From NCBI RefSeq assembly GCF_008642355.1, contig NZ_CP029193.1, positions 5,666,001 to 5,730,000 of the forward strand: 64,000 nt of DNA, given 5' to 3'. A program made the position numbers and the translations under genes. The stretch's first letter is position 1; each line of letters begins with the position of its first letter. The notes beneath the pieces were generated by a model that saw only the letters and a list, made by a program, of their open reading frames with translations, had not been told where the DNA came from and did no database searches. Source of the DNA: Streptomyces venezuelae (GTDB taxonomy: Bacteria > Actinomycetota > Actinomycetes > Streptomycetales > Streptomycetaceae). Below, one piece after another: positions 9,977 to 18,839 of the stretch.

Positions 9977-10618
9977 ATGAGTGAGGGCCTGCGCGAGCGC
10001 AAGAAGAGGCAGACGAAGCAGCGGATCTCGGACATCGCGACCGGGCTCTTCCTGGAACGCGGGTTCGACGCCGTGACCATCGCCGAGATCGCGGACGCCG
10101 CGGACGTCTCGGTCAACACGGTCTACAACTACTTCCCGGCCAAGGAGGACCTGTTCCTCGACCGGGGCGACGACATCGTCGACCGCCTCTCCCGCTACGT
10201 GCGCGGGCGCCGCGCCGGGGAGACCGCCGCCGACGCCGTCCTGCGTGAACTCCGCACCGACGTGGAAGGCGTCTCGCCGGCCGTCGGGCTCTTCCCCGGC
10301 TGGGCCGACTTCATGAAGGTCATCACCGAGGCGCACGCCCTGCGCTCCCGGCTCTGGGCGATCCAGCAGGAGGCCCTCGAACGGCTCACGACCACCCTCG
10401 CCGAGGAGACCGGCGCCACCGGGGGAGACCCGCTCCCCGGGCTCGTCGCCGGACAGCTCTCCTGGGTCCACAGCACCCTCATGGCGTGGATCGGCGACGA
10501 GATGTCCAAGGGCCGCGCGCCCGCCGAGGTCTCCCGCGAAGCCCTCGCGCTGCTCGACGAGATGGAGGATCTGCTGAGCGACAAGGTCCTCAACTACGCG
10601 CCGCGCACCGCCGAATGA
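9977..10618 (+). CDS. TetR-family repressor of the divergent ABC exporter
   Basis: TetR regulator of about 213 residues. The helix-turn-helix lies at about residues 10-58 (ISDIATGLFLERGFDAVTIA, then VSVNTVYNYFPAKEDL); the C-terminal ligand domain has no recognisable substrate signature. It is divergent from the DrrAB-like exporter, the classical arrangement for a drug-responsive repressor of an efflux pump. The ATG at 9977 is preferred because TAGGAT lies 7 bases before it, suggesting a leaderless mRNA; an ATG at 9968 overlaps that -10 element. Ligand unknown. Confidence 0.9.
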   Translation: MSEGLRERKKRQTKQRISDIATGLFLERGFDAVTIAEIADAADVSVNTVYNYFPAKEDLFLDRGDDIVDRLSRYVRGRRAGETAADAVLRELRTDVEGVSPAVGLFPGWADFMKVITEAHALRSRLWAIQQEALERLTTTLAEETGATGGDPLPGLVAGQLSWVHSTLMAWIGDEMSKGRAPAEVSREALALLDEMEDLLSDKVLNYAPRTAE

Positions 10619-10765
10619 CGCGTACCAGTGTGATGTCCGTCATCTGAGACGTGACGCGCATCTCCTTACCGCCACAGGCGCGCCCACGGCCGCTAACGTG
10701 CGCCGGGAAGGCATACGTGAACAGCGTGCAAGCCAAGCGTGACAAGCGGTAGGGGAGTCGGAACA

Positions 10766-11614
10766 GTGGCACGGAAGCTCGCCGTCATCGGAGCCGGACT
10801 CATGGGGTCCGGCATCGCTCAGGTCTCCGCCCAGGCGGGCTGGGACGTCGTCCTGCGCGACGTCACCGATGAGGCCCTGACCCGCGGCACCGACGGGATC
10901 AAGGCGTCGTACGACAAGTTCGTGAGCAAGGGCAAGCTCGCGGCCGAGGACGCGGAAGCCGCGCTCGGACGCATCACGACCACCACCGACCTGGACGCCG
11001 TCGCCGACGCGGACATCGTCGTCGAGGCCGTCTTCGAGAAGCTCGAGGTCAAGCACGAGATCTTCCGTACGCTCGACAAGCTCGTGCGCGACGACGCCGT
11101 GCTCGCCTCCAACACCTCCGCCATCCCGATCACCAAGATCGCGGCCGTGACGGAGCGCCCGGAGCGCGTCGTCGGCGCCCACTTCTTCTCGCCCGTCCCG
11201 ATGATGCAGCTCTGCGAGCTCGTCCGCGGCTACAAGACCAGCGACGAAACCCTCGCCCGCACCCGCGAGTTCGCCGAGTCCGTCGGCAAGACCTGCATCG
11301 TCGTCAACCGCGACGTCGCCGGCTTCGTGACGACCCGTCTGATCTCCGCGCTCGTCGTCGAGGCCGCCAAGCTCTACGAGTCGGGCGTCGCCACGGCCGA
11401 GGACATCGACACCGCCTGCAAGCTCGGCTTCGGCCACGCCATGGGCCCGCTCGCGACCGCCGACCTCACCGGCGTCGACATCCTGCTCCACGCCACCGGC
11501 AACATCTACACGGAGTCCCAGGACGAGAAGTTCGCGCCGCCGGAGCTGATGCGCCGGATGGTTGACGCCGGTGACATCGGGCGCAAGAGCGGGCAAGGGT
11601 TCTACAAGCACTGA
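10766..11614 (+). CDS. 3-hydroxybutyryl-CoA dehydrogenase
   Basis: NAD(P)-dependent 3-hydroxyacyl-CoA dehydrogenase of 282 residues that interconverts acetoacetyl-CoA and 3-hydroxybutyryl-CoA. The Rossmann motif VIGAGLMGSGIAQVSAQAGW is at the N terminus; the catalytic His region reads RVVGAHFFSPVPMMQLCELV, and the C-terminal domain ends in DIGRKSGQGFYKH. The GTG at 10766 is placed by GGGGAG 8 bases upstream. Length matches the single-domain butyrate/polyhydroxybutyrate-type enzymes and not the multifunctional FadB. The gene stands alone and may feed the ethylmalonyl-CoA route together with crotonyl-CoA reductase elsewhere. Confidence 0.94.
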   Translation: MARKLAVIGAGLMGSGIAQVSAQAGWDVVLRDVTDEALTRGTDGIKASYDKFVSKGKLAAEDAEAALGRITTTTDLDAVADADIVVEAVFEKLEVKHEIFRTLDKLVRDDAVLASNTSAIPITKIAAVTERPERVVGAHFFSPVPMMQLCELVRGYKTSDETLARTREFAESVGKTCIVVNRDVAGFVTTRLISALVVEAAKLYESGVATAEDIDTACKLGFGHAMGPLATADLTGVDILLHATGNIYTESQDEKFAPPELMRRMVDAGDIGRKSGQGFYKH

Positions 11615-11778
11615 ACCAGCACGGACGTACGCCGTCTGACGCCCCGTCGGACGCTTCGGCGCCCGGCGGGTCACCCCTCGGAGTGAATTCGGTATCGGTT
11701 CGCTTACAGACGGCAACTTCCTCGCCCATGCGGCAGTCAGTTGCAGTGACATACGCAGACGCCTCACGTATCGGGCGT

Positions 11779-11814
11779 CACAGCAGACACAGCAGACACA
11801 GCACTCACAGCACT
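11779..11814 (+). repeat. Four tandem 9-bp repeats upstream of the STAS gene
   Basis: CACAGCAGA occurs twice and CACAGCACT twice, in uninterrupted 9-base steps. The array ends just before the ribosome binding site GGGGAG of the STAS gene at 11829, so it lies in the promoter or leader. Confidence 0.85.
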
Positions 11815-11828
11815 CTCGGGGAGCGCAT

Positions 11829-12152
11829 ATGCACATCAGGGGCGACCAGGCCCAGCTGGTCGTCGGGGGACGCCTCGACGTACGCAGCGCGGCGGACGCC
11901 CGCACGGTCCTGCACTCGGCCGTCGACGACGGCGTCGGCGATCTGGTGCTCGACCTCTCCGAACTCGACTCGTGGGACGCCACGGGCCTCGGCGTCATCA
12001 TGGGCGCCCACCGCCGCGCCGGACGCTGCGGACGCCGACTCGTCCTGCGCCACGTACCGCCGCAGATGCAGCGCCTCCTCGTCGCGACCCGGCTGCACCG
12101 CATCCTCGCCATCGAGGGCGGCATCGGCGTCGAATCGCTCCCCAGAGTCTGA
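11829..12152 (+). CDS. STAS-domain anti-sigma factor antagonist-like protein
   Basis: A 107-residue single STAS domain of the SpoIIAA/BldG class, which binds an anti-sigma kinase or other partner depending on phosphorylation. The core reads DLVLDLSELDSWDATGLGVI; at the usual phosphorylation position of DSSGLG it has Thr (DATGLG). Thr may still be phosphorylated, but the site is not the canonical Ser. No anti-sigma kinase gene is adjacent. The start ATG follows GGGGAG by 5 bases, with four 9-bp tandem repeats directly upstream. Partner and role are unknown. Confidence 0.9.
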   Translation: MHIRGDQAQLVVGGRLDVRSAADARTVLHSAVDDGVGDLVLDLSELDSWDATGLGVIMGAHRRAGRCGRRLVLRHVPPQMQRLLVATRLHRILAIEGGIGVESLPRV

Positions 12153-12357
12153 AGGATCCGACCGCACAATCCTCACGAACCTGTGACGTCTCGGACGGGG
12201 CGGTACCCCGCCCTCCCGTAGATACTGAGCAAAGGTCTAGGGTTCGGTGGCCACCGATATACGGACCCGCACGGGGGCGCCGGACCAGAAGCGACAGCGC
12301 AGTGTGCACGAAGGCCGGAGGGGGCTCTGCACACCACGCATCTGGGGGGCTAGGACC

Positions 12358-14856
12358 ATGGACCCGATGAACCGGGGACCCGAAGAGCACGGCCACGACG
12401 GCGTCGGCGGCATCGATGGAATCAACGGCATCGACGGCATCGACGACGACGGCTCGGCGCGCCCCGGGCGGCCGCCGCGCGATTCCCTGACACCCGACTT
12501 CGGGCAGCCCGCACCCGCGCTCGCCCGCACCGTCCAGGTCGTCTCGGGCGACTTCCTGCTGACCGTCAACCCCGTCGACGGCAGCGAGATCGAACCCTGC
12601 CCGCCCGGCGAACGCCCCGCCCCGCCCGGCAAGCGCTCCGCCGCCGACCGCGCCGAACTGCGCCGCGCCTCGATGCCGCCCGTGCCCCCGGGGCCCGCAC
12701 TGCCCCGGTTGCCGCTCCTCGAACGCCAGGAAGAGCGTGAGCGGCTCGTACGGCTCCTCGCGCGCGGCCGCTCCGTCCGACTGACCGGACCCGCTGGTTC
12801 GGGCCGCACAGCGCTCCTCAACGCCGTCGCCGACGACTGCGAGGACCTCGCCCCCGACGGCGTCGTCCGCCTCTCCGGCTACCGCAGGACACCCGGCGAA
12901 CTGCTCCACGACCTCTTCGCCGCCGTCCACGACGCGCCGCTGCACCGCCCCGAACGCGCCCAGCTCCTCGAACACGTCCACGAGATCGGCGCCGTCGTCG
13001 TCCTCGACGACCTCGAATTCGGCGGCGCGGCCCTCGACGAACTGCTCGACGCGACACCCGAATGCGCCTTCCTCGTCGCCACCACACCCGACGTGGCGGC
13101 ACCCTCCGCCGACTCCCACCTCGAAGAGGTCTTCCTCGGCGGACTCGGCCGCGGCGGCGGCCTCGAACTCCTGGAGCGCGCCGTCGGCCGCGTCCTCGAC
13201 GACGAGGAGGCCAACTGGGCGGGCGACCTGTGGTTCGAGTCCGAGGGCCTGCCGCTGCGCTTCGTCCAGGCCGGCGCCCTCCTCCGCCAGCGCGACCAGC
13301 TCCGCGCCGATCCGCACGCCTTCGAGGAGCACGGCTACTACGTCGACACCGCCGTCACCCCCGTCGACGCGCCCTTCGACTCAGGGGCCGACGAGCACGA
13401 CGTACCGCTGCCCTCCCTCGCCGACGGCGCCGCGCCCGCCGCGCTGCTCGCCTCACGGCTCAGCCCGTCCGCCCGCGCCACCCTGAGGTTCGCCGTCGCC
13501 CTCGGCGGCGAACTGCCGCACCAGGCCCACCTGCCCGCCCTCGTGGGCGACACCCACGCCGACGCGGCCCTCTCCGAGCTCGTCGGCTGCGCCCTGGTCA
13601 CCCCGGTCGGTGCGCACTACCGCCTGGCCGCCGGGGTCCGCACCCAGCTGGAGGCCGCCGGGTACGCGGACGAGGCCGCCGAGTACGCGCTGGGCGCCGC
13701 CCAGCACTACGCCTGGTGGTCCGGCCACCCCTCCGTCACCCCGGAGCGGGTCGCCGCCGAGGCCGACGCCGTCCAGGCCGCGCTCGCCGCGCTGGTCGCC
13801 ACGGAGAGCGGCGCCGCCGTGCTCCTCGCCCGCACCGCGGCGCCCGCCTTCGCCGGCGGGCTCGACTGGGGCGCCTGGGAACGTGCCCTGCGCTCCGGCC
13901 AGGAAGCGGCGCGGAACGCGGGCGAGGTCGCCGAAGAGGCGTACTTCCACCACGAGTTGGGCATCCTCGCGCTCTGCGGCGGACAGCTCGACCGGGCCCG
14001 CGCCGAACTGGAGGCGTCCATAGGCCTGCGCGGCGCGCTCGCCGACAAGCGCGGCATGATCTCCGGGCGCAGGGCCCTGGCGCTGGTCGCGGACCGTTCG
14101 GGCGGCGTGCTGCCCGGCGGGCGCACGGCCGCGGGCGAGGAGGTGCCCGACGCGCGCTACGAGGAATCGGCGTCGCCACCCGGCGGCATCCCCGCCACGT
14201 TCACGCCCTCCGCGGCCGCGTTCGCCATGCCCACGCCGTCTCCGGAACCGGAGACGCTCGTCACCGGCAGGGCGACGCCGATGCCCGGGGCGGGACCCGC
14301 GCCGAGCCGGCGCTCCATCATCAGCGGCACCCGCCGCAACCTCGTCGCGGCGGGCGCGGGAGCCCTGCTCGTCGCCGTCCTCGGCACCGTCGTCACGCTC
14401 GGCGCCACGTCCGACAACAACGACCCGCCGAACGACAAGGTGAAGACCGAGCAGTCGGCGAAGGAGGACCGCGACGACGACGGCCTCACCGCCGACGAGC
14501 CGCGCAAGGACTCCACGAGCCGGTCCGACACCCCGGGCGAGGGCGGCGTCACCGGTACCTCGGGCAGCCCGACGCCGAGCGACAGCGACGAGCCCTCGGA
14601 CAAGCCGAGCGAGAGCGACGAGCCGTCACAGACCCCGTCGAAGCCCTCGGACAAGCCGACGAAGCCGAGCGACAGGCCGACCGAGCCCACGGACAAGCCC
14701 ACCAAGCCGACGGACCCGCCGACCACACCTCCGACGACTCCGCCGACCACCCCGCCCACGACCCCGCCGACGACGCCTTCCGACGAGGAGACGCCGCCGA
14801 CCTCGCCCGACAACTCGAACTCGGCGAGCGGCCCGGGGGCCGAGGACAGGATCTGA
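12358..14856 (+). CDS. Membrane-anchored P-loop NTPase with Pro/Thr/Ser-rich tail
   Basis: A large protein of 832 residues. The N terminus has a Gly-Ile-Asp repeat (GIDGINGIDGIDDDG). Walker A is GPAGSGRT at 144-151, with a Walker B-like AVVVLDDLEFG near 212, followed by alpha-helical Ala/Arg/Glu-rich repeats that look like a STAND-type ATPase with TPR-like helices (LDRARAELEASIGLRG near 545). One membrane segment (about 662-683) follows, then about 150 residues of Lys/Pro/Ser/Thr/Asp repeats (KPSDKPTKPSDRP). This predicts a cytoplasmic NTPase with a tail crossing the cell wall. The ATG at 12358 is preferred; a GTG at 12247 is possible. Function unknown. Confidence 0.85.
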   Translation: MDPMNRGPEEHGHDGVGGIDGINGIDGIDDDGSARPGRPPRDSLTPDFGQPAPALARTVQVVSGDFLLTVNPVDGSEIEPCPPGERPAPPGKRSAADRAELRRASMPPVPPGPALPRLPLLERQEERERLVRLLARGRSVRLTGPAGSGRTALLNAVADDCEDLAPDGVVRLSGYRRTPGELLHDLFAAVHDAPLHRPERAQLLEHVHEIGAVVVLDDLEFGGAALDELLDATPECAFLVATTPDVAAPSADSHLEEVFLGGLGRGGGLELLERAVGRVLDDEEANWAGDLWFESEGLPLRFVQAGALLRQRDQLRADPHAFEEHGYYVDTAVTPVDAPFDSGADEHDVPLPSLADGAAPAALLASRLSPSARATLRFAVALGGELPHQAHLPALVGDTHADAALSELVGCALVTPVGAHYRLAAGVRTQLEAAGYADEAAEYALGAAQHYAWWSGHPSVTPERVAAEADAVQAALAALVATESGAAVLLARTAAPAFAGGLDWGAWERALRSGQEAARNAGEVAEEAYFHHELGILALCGGQLDRARAELEASIGLRGALADKRGMISGRRALALVADRSGGVLPGGRTAAGEEVPDARYEESASPPGGIPATFTPSAAAFAMPTPSPEPETLVTGRATPMPGAGPAPSRRSIISGTRRNLVAAGAGALLVAVLGTVVTLGATSDNNDPPNDKVKTEQSAKEDRDDDGLTADEPRKDSTSRSDTPGEGGVTGTSGSPTPSDSDEPSDKPSESDEPSQTPSKPSDKPTKPSDRPTEPTDKPTKPTDPPTTPPTTPPTTPPTTPPTTPSDEETPPTSPDNSNSASGPGAEDRI

Positions 14857-14865
14857 CGCCGAACG

Positions 14866-15537
14866 TCAGAACAGTCGAAGCTTGTCGTCCTCGATGCCGC
14901 GCAGCGCGTTGTAGTCGAGGACGGTGCAGCCGATGCCGCGGTCGGTGGCGAGGACGCGTGCCTGCGGCTTGATCTCCTGGGCGGCGAAGATCCCCCGGAC
15001 CGGCGCCAGGTGCGGGTCGCGGTTCAACAGCTCCAGGTAGCGGGTGAGTTGCTCGACGCCGTCGATCTCGCCGCGGCGCTTGATCTCGACGGCGACGGTC
15101 TGCCCGTCGGCGTCGCGGCAGAGGATGTCGACCGGGCCGATCGCCGTCATGTACTCGCGGCGGATGAGCGTATATCCCTCACCGAGCGTCTCGATCCGGT
15201 CGGCGAGCAACTCCTGAAGGTGTGCTTCCACGCCGTCCTTGATGAGACCGGGGTCCACACCCAGCTCGTGCGAGGAGTCGTGCAGGACTTCCTCCATCGT
15301 GATGATGAGCTTCTCGCCCGCCTTGTTCACGACGGTCCACACGCCGGCGTCGTCCCCGGTCCCCTCCTTCAAGGTGCAGGGCGGCGACATCCAGTTGAGC
15401 GGTTTGTAGGCCCTGTCGTCCGCGTGGATCGAGACGCTGCCGTCCGCCTTCACGAGGATCAGACGGGGCGCCGACGGGAGATGGGCGGTGAGCCGGCCCG
15501 CGTAGTCCACGGAGCATCGGGCAATGACGAGACGCAT
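14866..15537 (-). CDS. nucS: Mismatch-specific endonuclease NucS/EndoMS
   Basis: Endonuclease of 223 residues that cuts both strands at mismatched base pairs and provides non-canonical mismatch repair in actinobacteria that lack MutS/MutL. The RecB-like catalytic residues are present: Asp137 in GPVDILCRD, and Glu151 and Lys153 in VAVEIKRRG. The C terminus ends in DKLRLF, which resembles the sliding-clamp-binding tail described for this family. The ATG at 15537 gives the typical MRLVIARC start. TAGCGT lies 8 bases upstream, so the mRNA may be leaderless. It converges with the P-loop gene. Confidence 0.96.
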   Translation of the reverse strand: MRLVIARCSVDYAGRLTAHLPSAPRLILVKADGSVSIHADDRAYKPLNWMSPPCTLKEGTGDDAGVWTVVNKAGEKLIITMEEVLHDSSHELGVDPGLIKDGVEAHLQELLADRIETLGEGYTLIRREYMTAIGPVDILCRDADGQTVAVEIKRRGEIDGVEQLTRYLELLNRDPHLAPVRGIFAAQEIKPQARVLATDRGIGCTVLDYNALRGIEDDKLRLF

Positions 15538-15791
15538 GGGGCGCAACGCTACTCGACTCGGGGCGGTGTACGCGATTCGCGCGCTCCGCTCCCGGCACCC
15601 CCGCGCCGAGGAGGCGACTTGTCCGTCGATGCGCCTGTTCGATCCTGGCCGGTTATGCGCCCAATCTCCTGGTGCCCGCACCGCCCGGTGCCTACCGTAG
15701 AAGCCAGAGGTCGTCATCCGTGCACGCTGCGTAGGCGGACTCCATCCCTGTCCGTAGGCCCCCGCTCCCCGGGGGTGCGAGAGGAGAACCC

Positions 15792-16184
15792 ATGTCGCTC
15801 GACGTCTCACCGGCACTGTTGGAACAGGCCGAGCGAGGCGAGGTGGACGAAGCGGAATTCGTCGACTGCGTCCGGACCTCCCTGCCTTACGCGTGGGAGA
15901 TGATCAGCTCCCTGGTGGCCCAGCTGAAGGTCGACGGCGGAGAGTTCGCCGACAACCAGACCCCGCCGCCGGACGAGCAGGCGCGTGGGCAGCTGCTGCG
16001 CGCGCTCGCGAGTGACGCGATCCGCGGTGCTCTGCAGAGGCATTTCGGAGTGCGCCTCGCATTCCAGAACTGTCACCGCGTGGCAGTGTTCCCGCTTGAC
16101 CCGGCGGTGGACGACCGGCTCGCCCGCTTCACCTCGATCCGGGGCCAGCTGCTCAACCAGTCGCCCGAACTCCGGGACTGCTGA
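15792..16184 (+). CDS. SCO5389-family protein
   Basis: A 130-residue soluble protein of a small, highly conserved Streptomyces family for which SCO5389 is the name-giver; function unknown. The sequence is acidic at the N terminus ([20 protein letters not shown]) and ends with [19 protein letters not shown]. There is no membrane segment or signal peptide. It has two cysteines besides the C-terminal one (in DCVRT and QNCHR). The start has a good GAGGAGA site 5 bases upstream. It is divergent from nucS and convergent with the oxidoreductase, with a hairpin between. Confidence 0.85.
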   Translation: MSLDVSPALLEQAERGEVDEAEFVDCVRTSLPYAWEMISSLVAQLKVDGGEFADNQTPPPDEQARGQLLRALASDAIRGALQRHFGVRLAFQNCHRVAVFPLDPAVDDRLARFTSIRGQLLNQSPELRDC

Positions 16185-16192
16185 CGCCTGTT

Positions 16193-16237
16193 GCTGCCGC
16201 TCCGTACGCGGGAGGTGTGTCAGTCCGGAGCGGCAGC
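16193..16237. terminator. Hairpin between convergent genes
   Basis: GCTGCCGCTCCG (16193-16204) pairs exactly with CGGAGCGGCAGC (16226-16237) across a 21-base loop. It separates the SCO5389-type gene from the convergent oxidoreductase gene. Confidence 0.7.
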
Positions 16238-16275
16238 TCCCCAGGCGGAACGCGGAACCTGTCCTCGGCAGGCGC

Positions 16276-17310
16276 TCAGCGGAGCTGGGGCAGCACTTCG
16301 GCGCCCAGCCTCCGCACGTTCTCCTCCGTGGCCGCGAGGTCGCCGGAGCCCTCCACGAGAAGCGCGAAGCGGGTGATGCCGGTGCGCTCGGCGGTGGCGG
16401 CGAGACGGTCGGCGCACACCTGGGGGGTGCCCACGGGGTGCAGGCCGCACAGGAGTTCCGTGTAGGCCAGCGGGTCACGCATGGCGCGGTGCCTGCCGTC
16501 CACGGTCACATGGGCGTCCAGCCCCTGCTTCAGCCACCCCGGCATCGCCTTCTGTAACGTCTCGGCCGCGTCGAGCCGGCGGTCCGCGATCTGCGCGACA
16601 CCGGCGGATACGTGGGGTGCGGCGGAGACCTTCTCCGGCGGGTGCCCCGCAGCACGTGCGTGGCGATTCCACAAGGCCACCATTTCGGCCTTCTCGTCGT
16701 CGCCCACGTGCATGCCGAGCAGCATCGGCAGGCAGCGCTGCGCGGCGAGCCGCACGCTGGACGGCGAGGTGCACGCGACGACCACTTCGGGACCTTCGGC
16801 GCCCTGTCCGGTCAGGGCTTCCTGCGGGCGTGGCACCACGGCGACCTCGCGGAACGCGAACCGCTCGCCACTGCCCTCGACGCGCGGCTCCCGCAGCCAC
16901 CGCAGCAGCAGGTCGAGGGATTCGGGGAACCCCTTCTCGTACGCCTCCAGGCCCCCGCCGAACACTTCCAGGTCCACCCAGGGACCGCCGCGTCCGACGC
17001 CGAGCGAGAACCGGCCGCCCGTCGTCACGTGCAGCAGCGCCGCCTGCTCGCCGAGCGCCACGGGGTGCGCGGTCGGGAGTACGCTCACGGCCGTGCCGAC
17101 GTGGATCCGCCGCGTCCGCCCGAGGAGCAGCGCCGCGAGGGTCACCGCCGACGGACACGTGCCGTACGGCACGAAGTGGTGCTCGGCGAGCCAGACCGCA
17201 TCGAGCCCCGCCTCCTCGGCCACCTCGGCGGACCGCACCGCGCGGTGCAGTGCCTCCCCCTGCCCCTGCCCGGGGAACTGGGCGGCCAGAACAAAACTAC
17301 CTACTCGCAT
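16276..17310 (-). CDS. LLM-class (luciferase-like) flavin-dependent oxidoreductase
   Basis: A 344-residue TIM-barrel monooxygenase of the bacterial luciferase superfamily, using FMN or F420. Recognisable parts are the N-terminal strand and the segment VAEEAGLDAVWLAEHHFVPY, the RTRRIHVGTAVSVLP strand and GGRFSLGVGRGGPWVDLEVF, which form the cofactor pocket in this family. The N terminus MRVGSFVLAAQFPGQGQGEA marks it as a single enzyme, not a fusion. It stands alone and its substrate is unknown; whether it uses FMN or F420 cannot be decided from sequence alone. Confidence 0.9.
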   Translation of the reverse strand: MRVGSFVLAAQFPGQGQGEALHRAVRSAEVAEEAGLDAVWLAEHHFVPYGTCPSAVTLAALLLGRTRRIHVGTAVSVLPTAHPVALGEQAALLHVTTGGRFSLGVGRGGPWVDLEVFGGGLEAYEKGFPESLDLLLRWLREPRVEGSGERFAFREVAVVPRPQEALTGQGAEGPEVVVACTSPSSVRLAAQRCLPMLLGMHVGDDEKAEMVALWNRHARAAGHPPEKVSAAPHVSAGVAQIADRRLDAAETLQKAMPGWLKQGLDAHVTVDGRHRAMRDPLAYTELLCGLHPVGTPQVCADRLAATAERTGITRFALLVEGSGDLAATEENVRRLGAEVLPQLR

Positions 17311-17519
17311 CGAACTCCTGCCTCCTTGGCGCCGACGCAGGCACTCCCCCTACGGGCAACAACGCGTGACACGTGCCAAAGGCACGGCCTGGCGAGAAGA
17401 TTGTTTGATTTTCCGTGCAGCGGGCGGGATCCGGGCCCTCGATCCGGGCCGGGTACCCCATGGCGCGGCGCGTAGGCTGGTCACCCCCCTGACCGCCGTA
17501 CAGCCCGTGAGGTGTTTCC

Positions 17520-17867
17520 GTGTCCCCGCGTCGCAACCGCCCCAAGGGCGCAGGAGAGCCGAGCACGTCGGCATCGACGTCATCGACGGGCGCGGAGCCC
17601 TCGGGTCGGTACGGCGGCTTCCAGAGCACCGAGAGCTGGCAGGGCGAGGAGTGGAGCGTGCGCCATGTCGCGGGCGCGAGCGCGGCGGGCAAGCGGTACC
17701 GCTGCCCCGGCTGCGACCAGGAGATCCCCTCCGGCCTCGCGCACGTGGTCGCCTGGCCCGAGCACTCCGGCGTCGACGAGCGCAGGCACTGGCACAAGGC
17801 GTGCTGGAACGCGAAGGACCGCCGCACCACGCGGGTGCAGCGGTCCCGTAACGCGCCGAGGTACTAG
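17520..17867 (+). CDS. Small conserved protein with Cys/His-rich core
   Basis: A 115-residue protein with a low-complexity Ser/Thr/Gly N terminus and a conserved C-terminal half. The core is RYRCPGCDQEIPSGLAHVV followed by HSGVDERRHWHKACW, so CPGC plus His and Cys residues could bind zinc. The family is common in Streptomyces, sometimes annotated ATP/GTP-binding, but I see no P-loop. The GTG at 17520 is used; the region before it is not coding. It ends 27 bases from the convergent ABC permease gene. Confidence 0.8.
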   Translation: MSPRRNRPKGAGEPSTSASTSSTGAEPSGRYGGFQSTESWQGEEWSVRHVAGASAAGKRYRCPGCDQEIPSGLAHVVAWPEHSGVDERRHWHKACWNAKDRRTTRVQRSRNAPRY

Positions 17868-17894
17868 CTCCTCGTACGCCTCGTGCCCGTACGG

Positions 17895-18839
17895 CTATAC
17901 GTCGCGCTTCTCCAGGAGTGCGAACGCACCGGCGACGGCGGCCAGGGTGACGACGACGAGCAGCGTCAGCTGCGAGCCGCCGCTCGCGCCCGTGTCGTCC
18001 GCGCCGAAGATCTTGGCGAGGGCCGTGATGGCGTTGTAGTCGTTCATCTTCTCGCCGAGCGGCTGCGTGCTCTCCCAGATCATCAGGAAGCCGCCCAGGA
18101 TCGCGGGCAGCAGCACCACGCCGAGCATCGCCGTGATGGCGCCCGCGGAGTGCCGCAGGATCGAGCCGACGGCGAGCGCGAGCACGCCGAGCAGCGAGAC
18201 GTACAGGCCGCCCTTGAAGACCGACCCGGCCCACGGGAGGTCGCCCGCCTCCGGGCCGCTGTGGGCGGCCGACGCCGCGAGGCCCACCAGGAGGATGGAG
18301 CCGGCGGACACGACGAAGGCGATCACGAAGAAGATCAGGATCTTCGCGGTGAGGACGCGGTGGCGCTGCGGCGAGGCGGTGAACGTCGTACGGATCATGC
18401 CTGTGCCGTACTCGGACGAGGTGACGAGCACGCCCAGCGTGATCAGGCAGATCTGGCCGAGCATCAGGCCGAAGAAGGCCGGGAGCGTGAACGGCACGTC
18501 CGCGTAGTCGACCGACTGGGTGTTGGCCACCGCGAGCAGGCCGATGCCGATGACCAGGAGCAGGAAGATGCCCAGGGTCCACATCGTGGAGCGGACCGAC
18601 TTGATCTTCGTCCACTCCGAGGAGAGTGCGTTGCCGAGGTGGGTCTTCTTGACCGGGATCGGCGAGGTGTAGGCGTTCGCCATCGCCTGCTGCCAGGCGG
18701 AGGGCGGCGCGGGAGCGGCCGGCGCGGGGGCCGCGGGGGCTCCCTGCATCGGGGCGCCCTGCATGGGGGCGCCCGCCTGTGCGTACGCCTGCTGGGGCTG
18801 CGCCTGCGGCTGCTGCTGCGGAGTCGGAGGCGTGGTCAT
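17895..18839 (-). CDS. ABC transporter permease (first paralogous pair)
   Basis: Permease of 314 residues. A cytoplasmic N-terminal tail of about 65 residues is rich in Pro, Gln and Ala (QQQPQAQPQQAYAQ); then comes SSEWTKIKSVRSTMWTLGIF, the typical start of the ABC-2 membrane domain, with six membrane segments ending in LLEKRDV. The ATG at 18839 overlaps the stop of the ATPase gene (ATGA). It is clearly a paralogue of the permease at 21005-21775. No substrate is suggested by the sequence. Confidence 0.92.
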   Translation of the reverse strand: MTTPPTPQQQPQAQPQQAYAQAGAPMQGAPMQGAPAAPAPAAPAPPSAWQQAMANAYTSPIPVKKTHLGNALSSEWTKIKSVRSTMWTLGIFLLLVIGIGLLAVANTQSVDYADVPFTLPAFFGLMLGQICLITLGVLVTSSEYGTGMIRTTFTASPQRHRVLTAKILIFFVIAFVVSAGSILLVGLAASAAHSGPEAGDLPWAGSVFKGGLYVSLLGVLALAVGSILRHSAGAITAMLGVVLLPAILGGFLMIWESTQPLGEKMNDYNAITALAKIFGADDTGASGGSQLTLLVVVTLAAVAGAFALLEKRDV

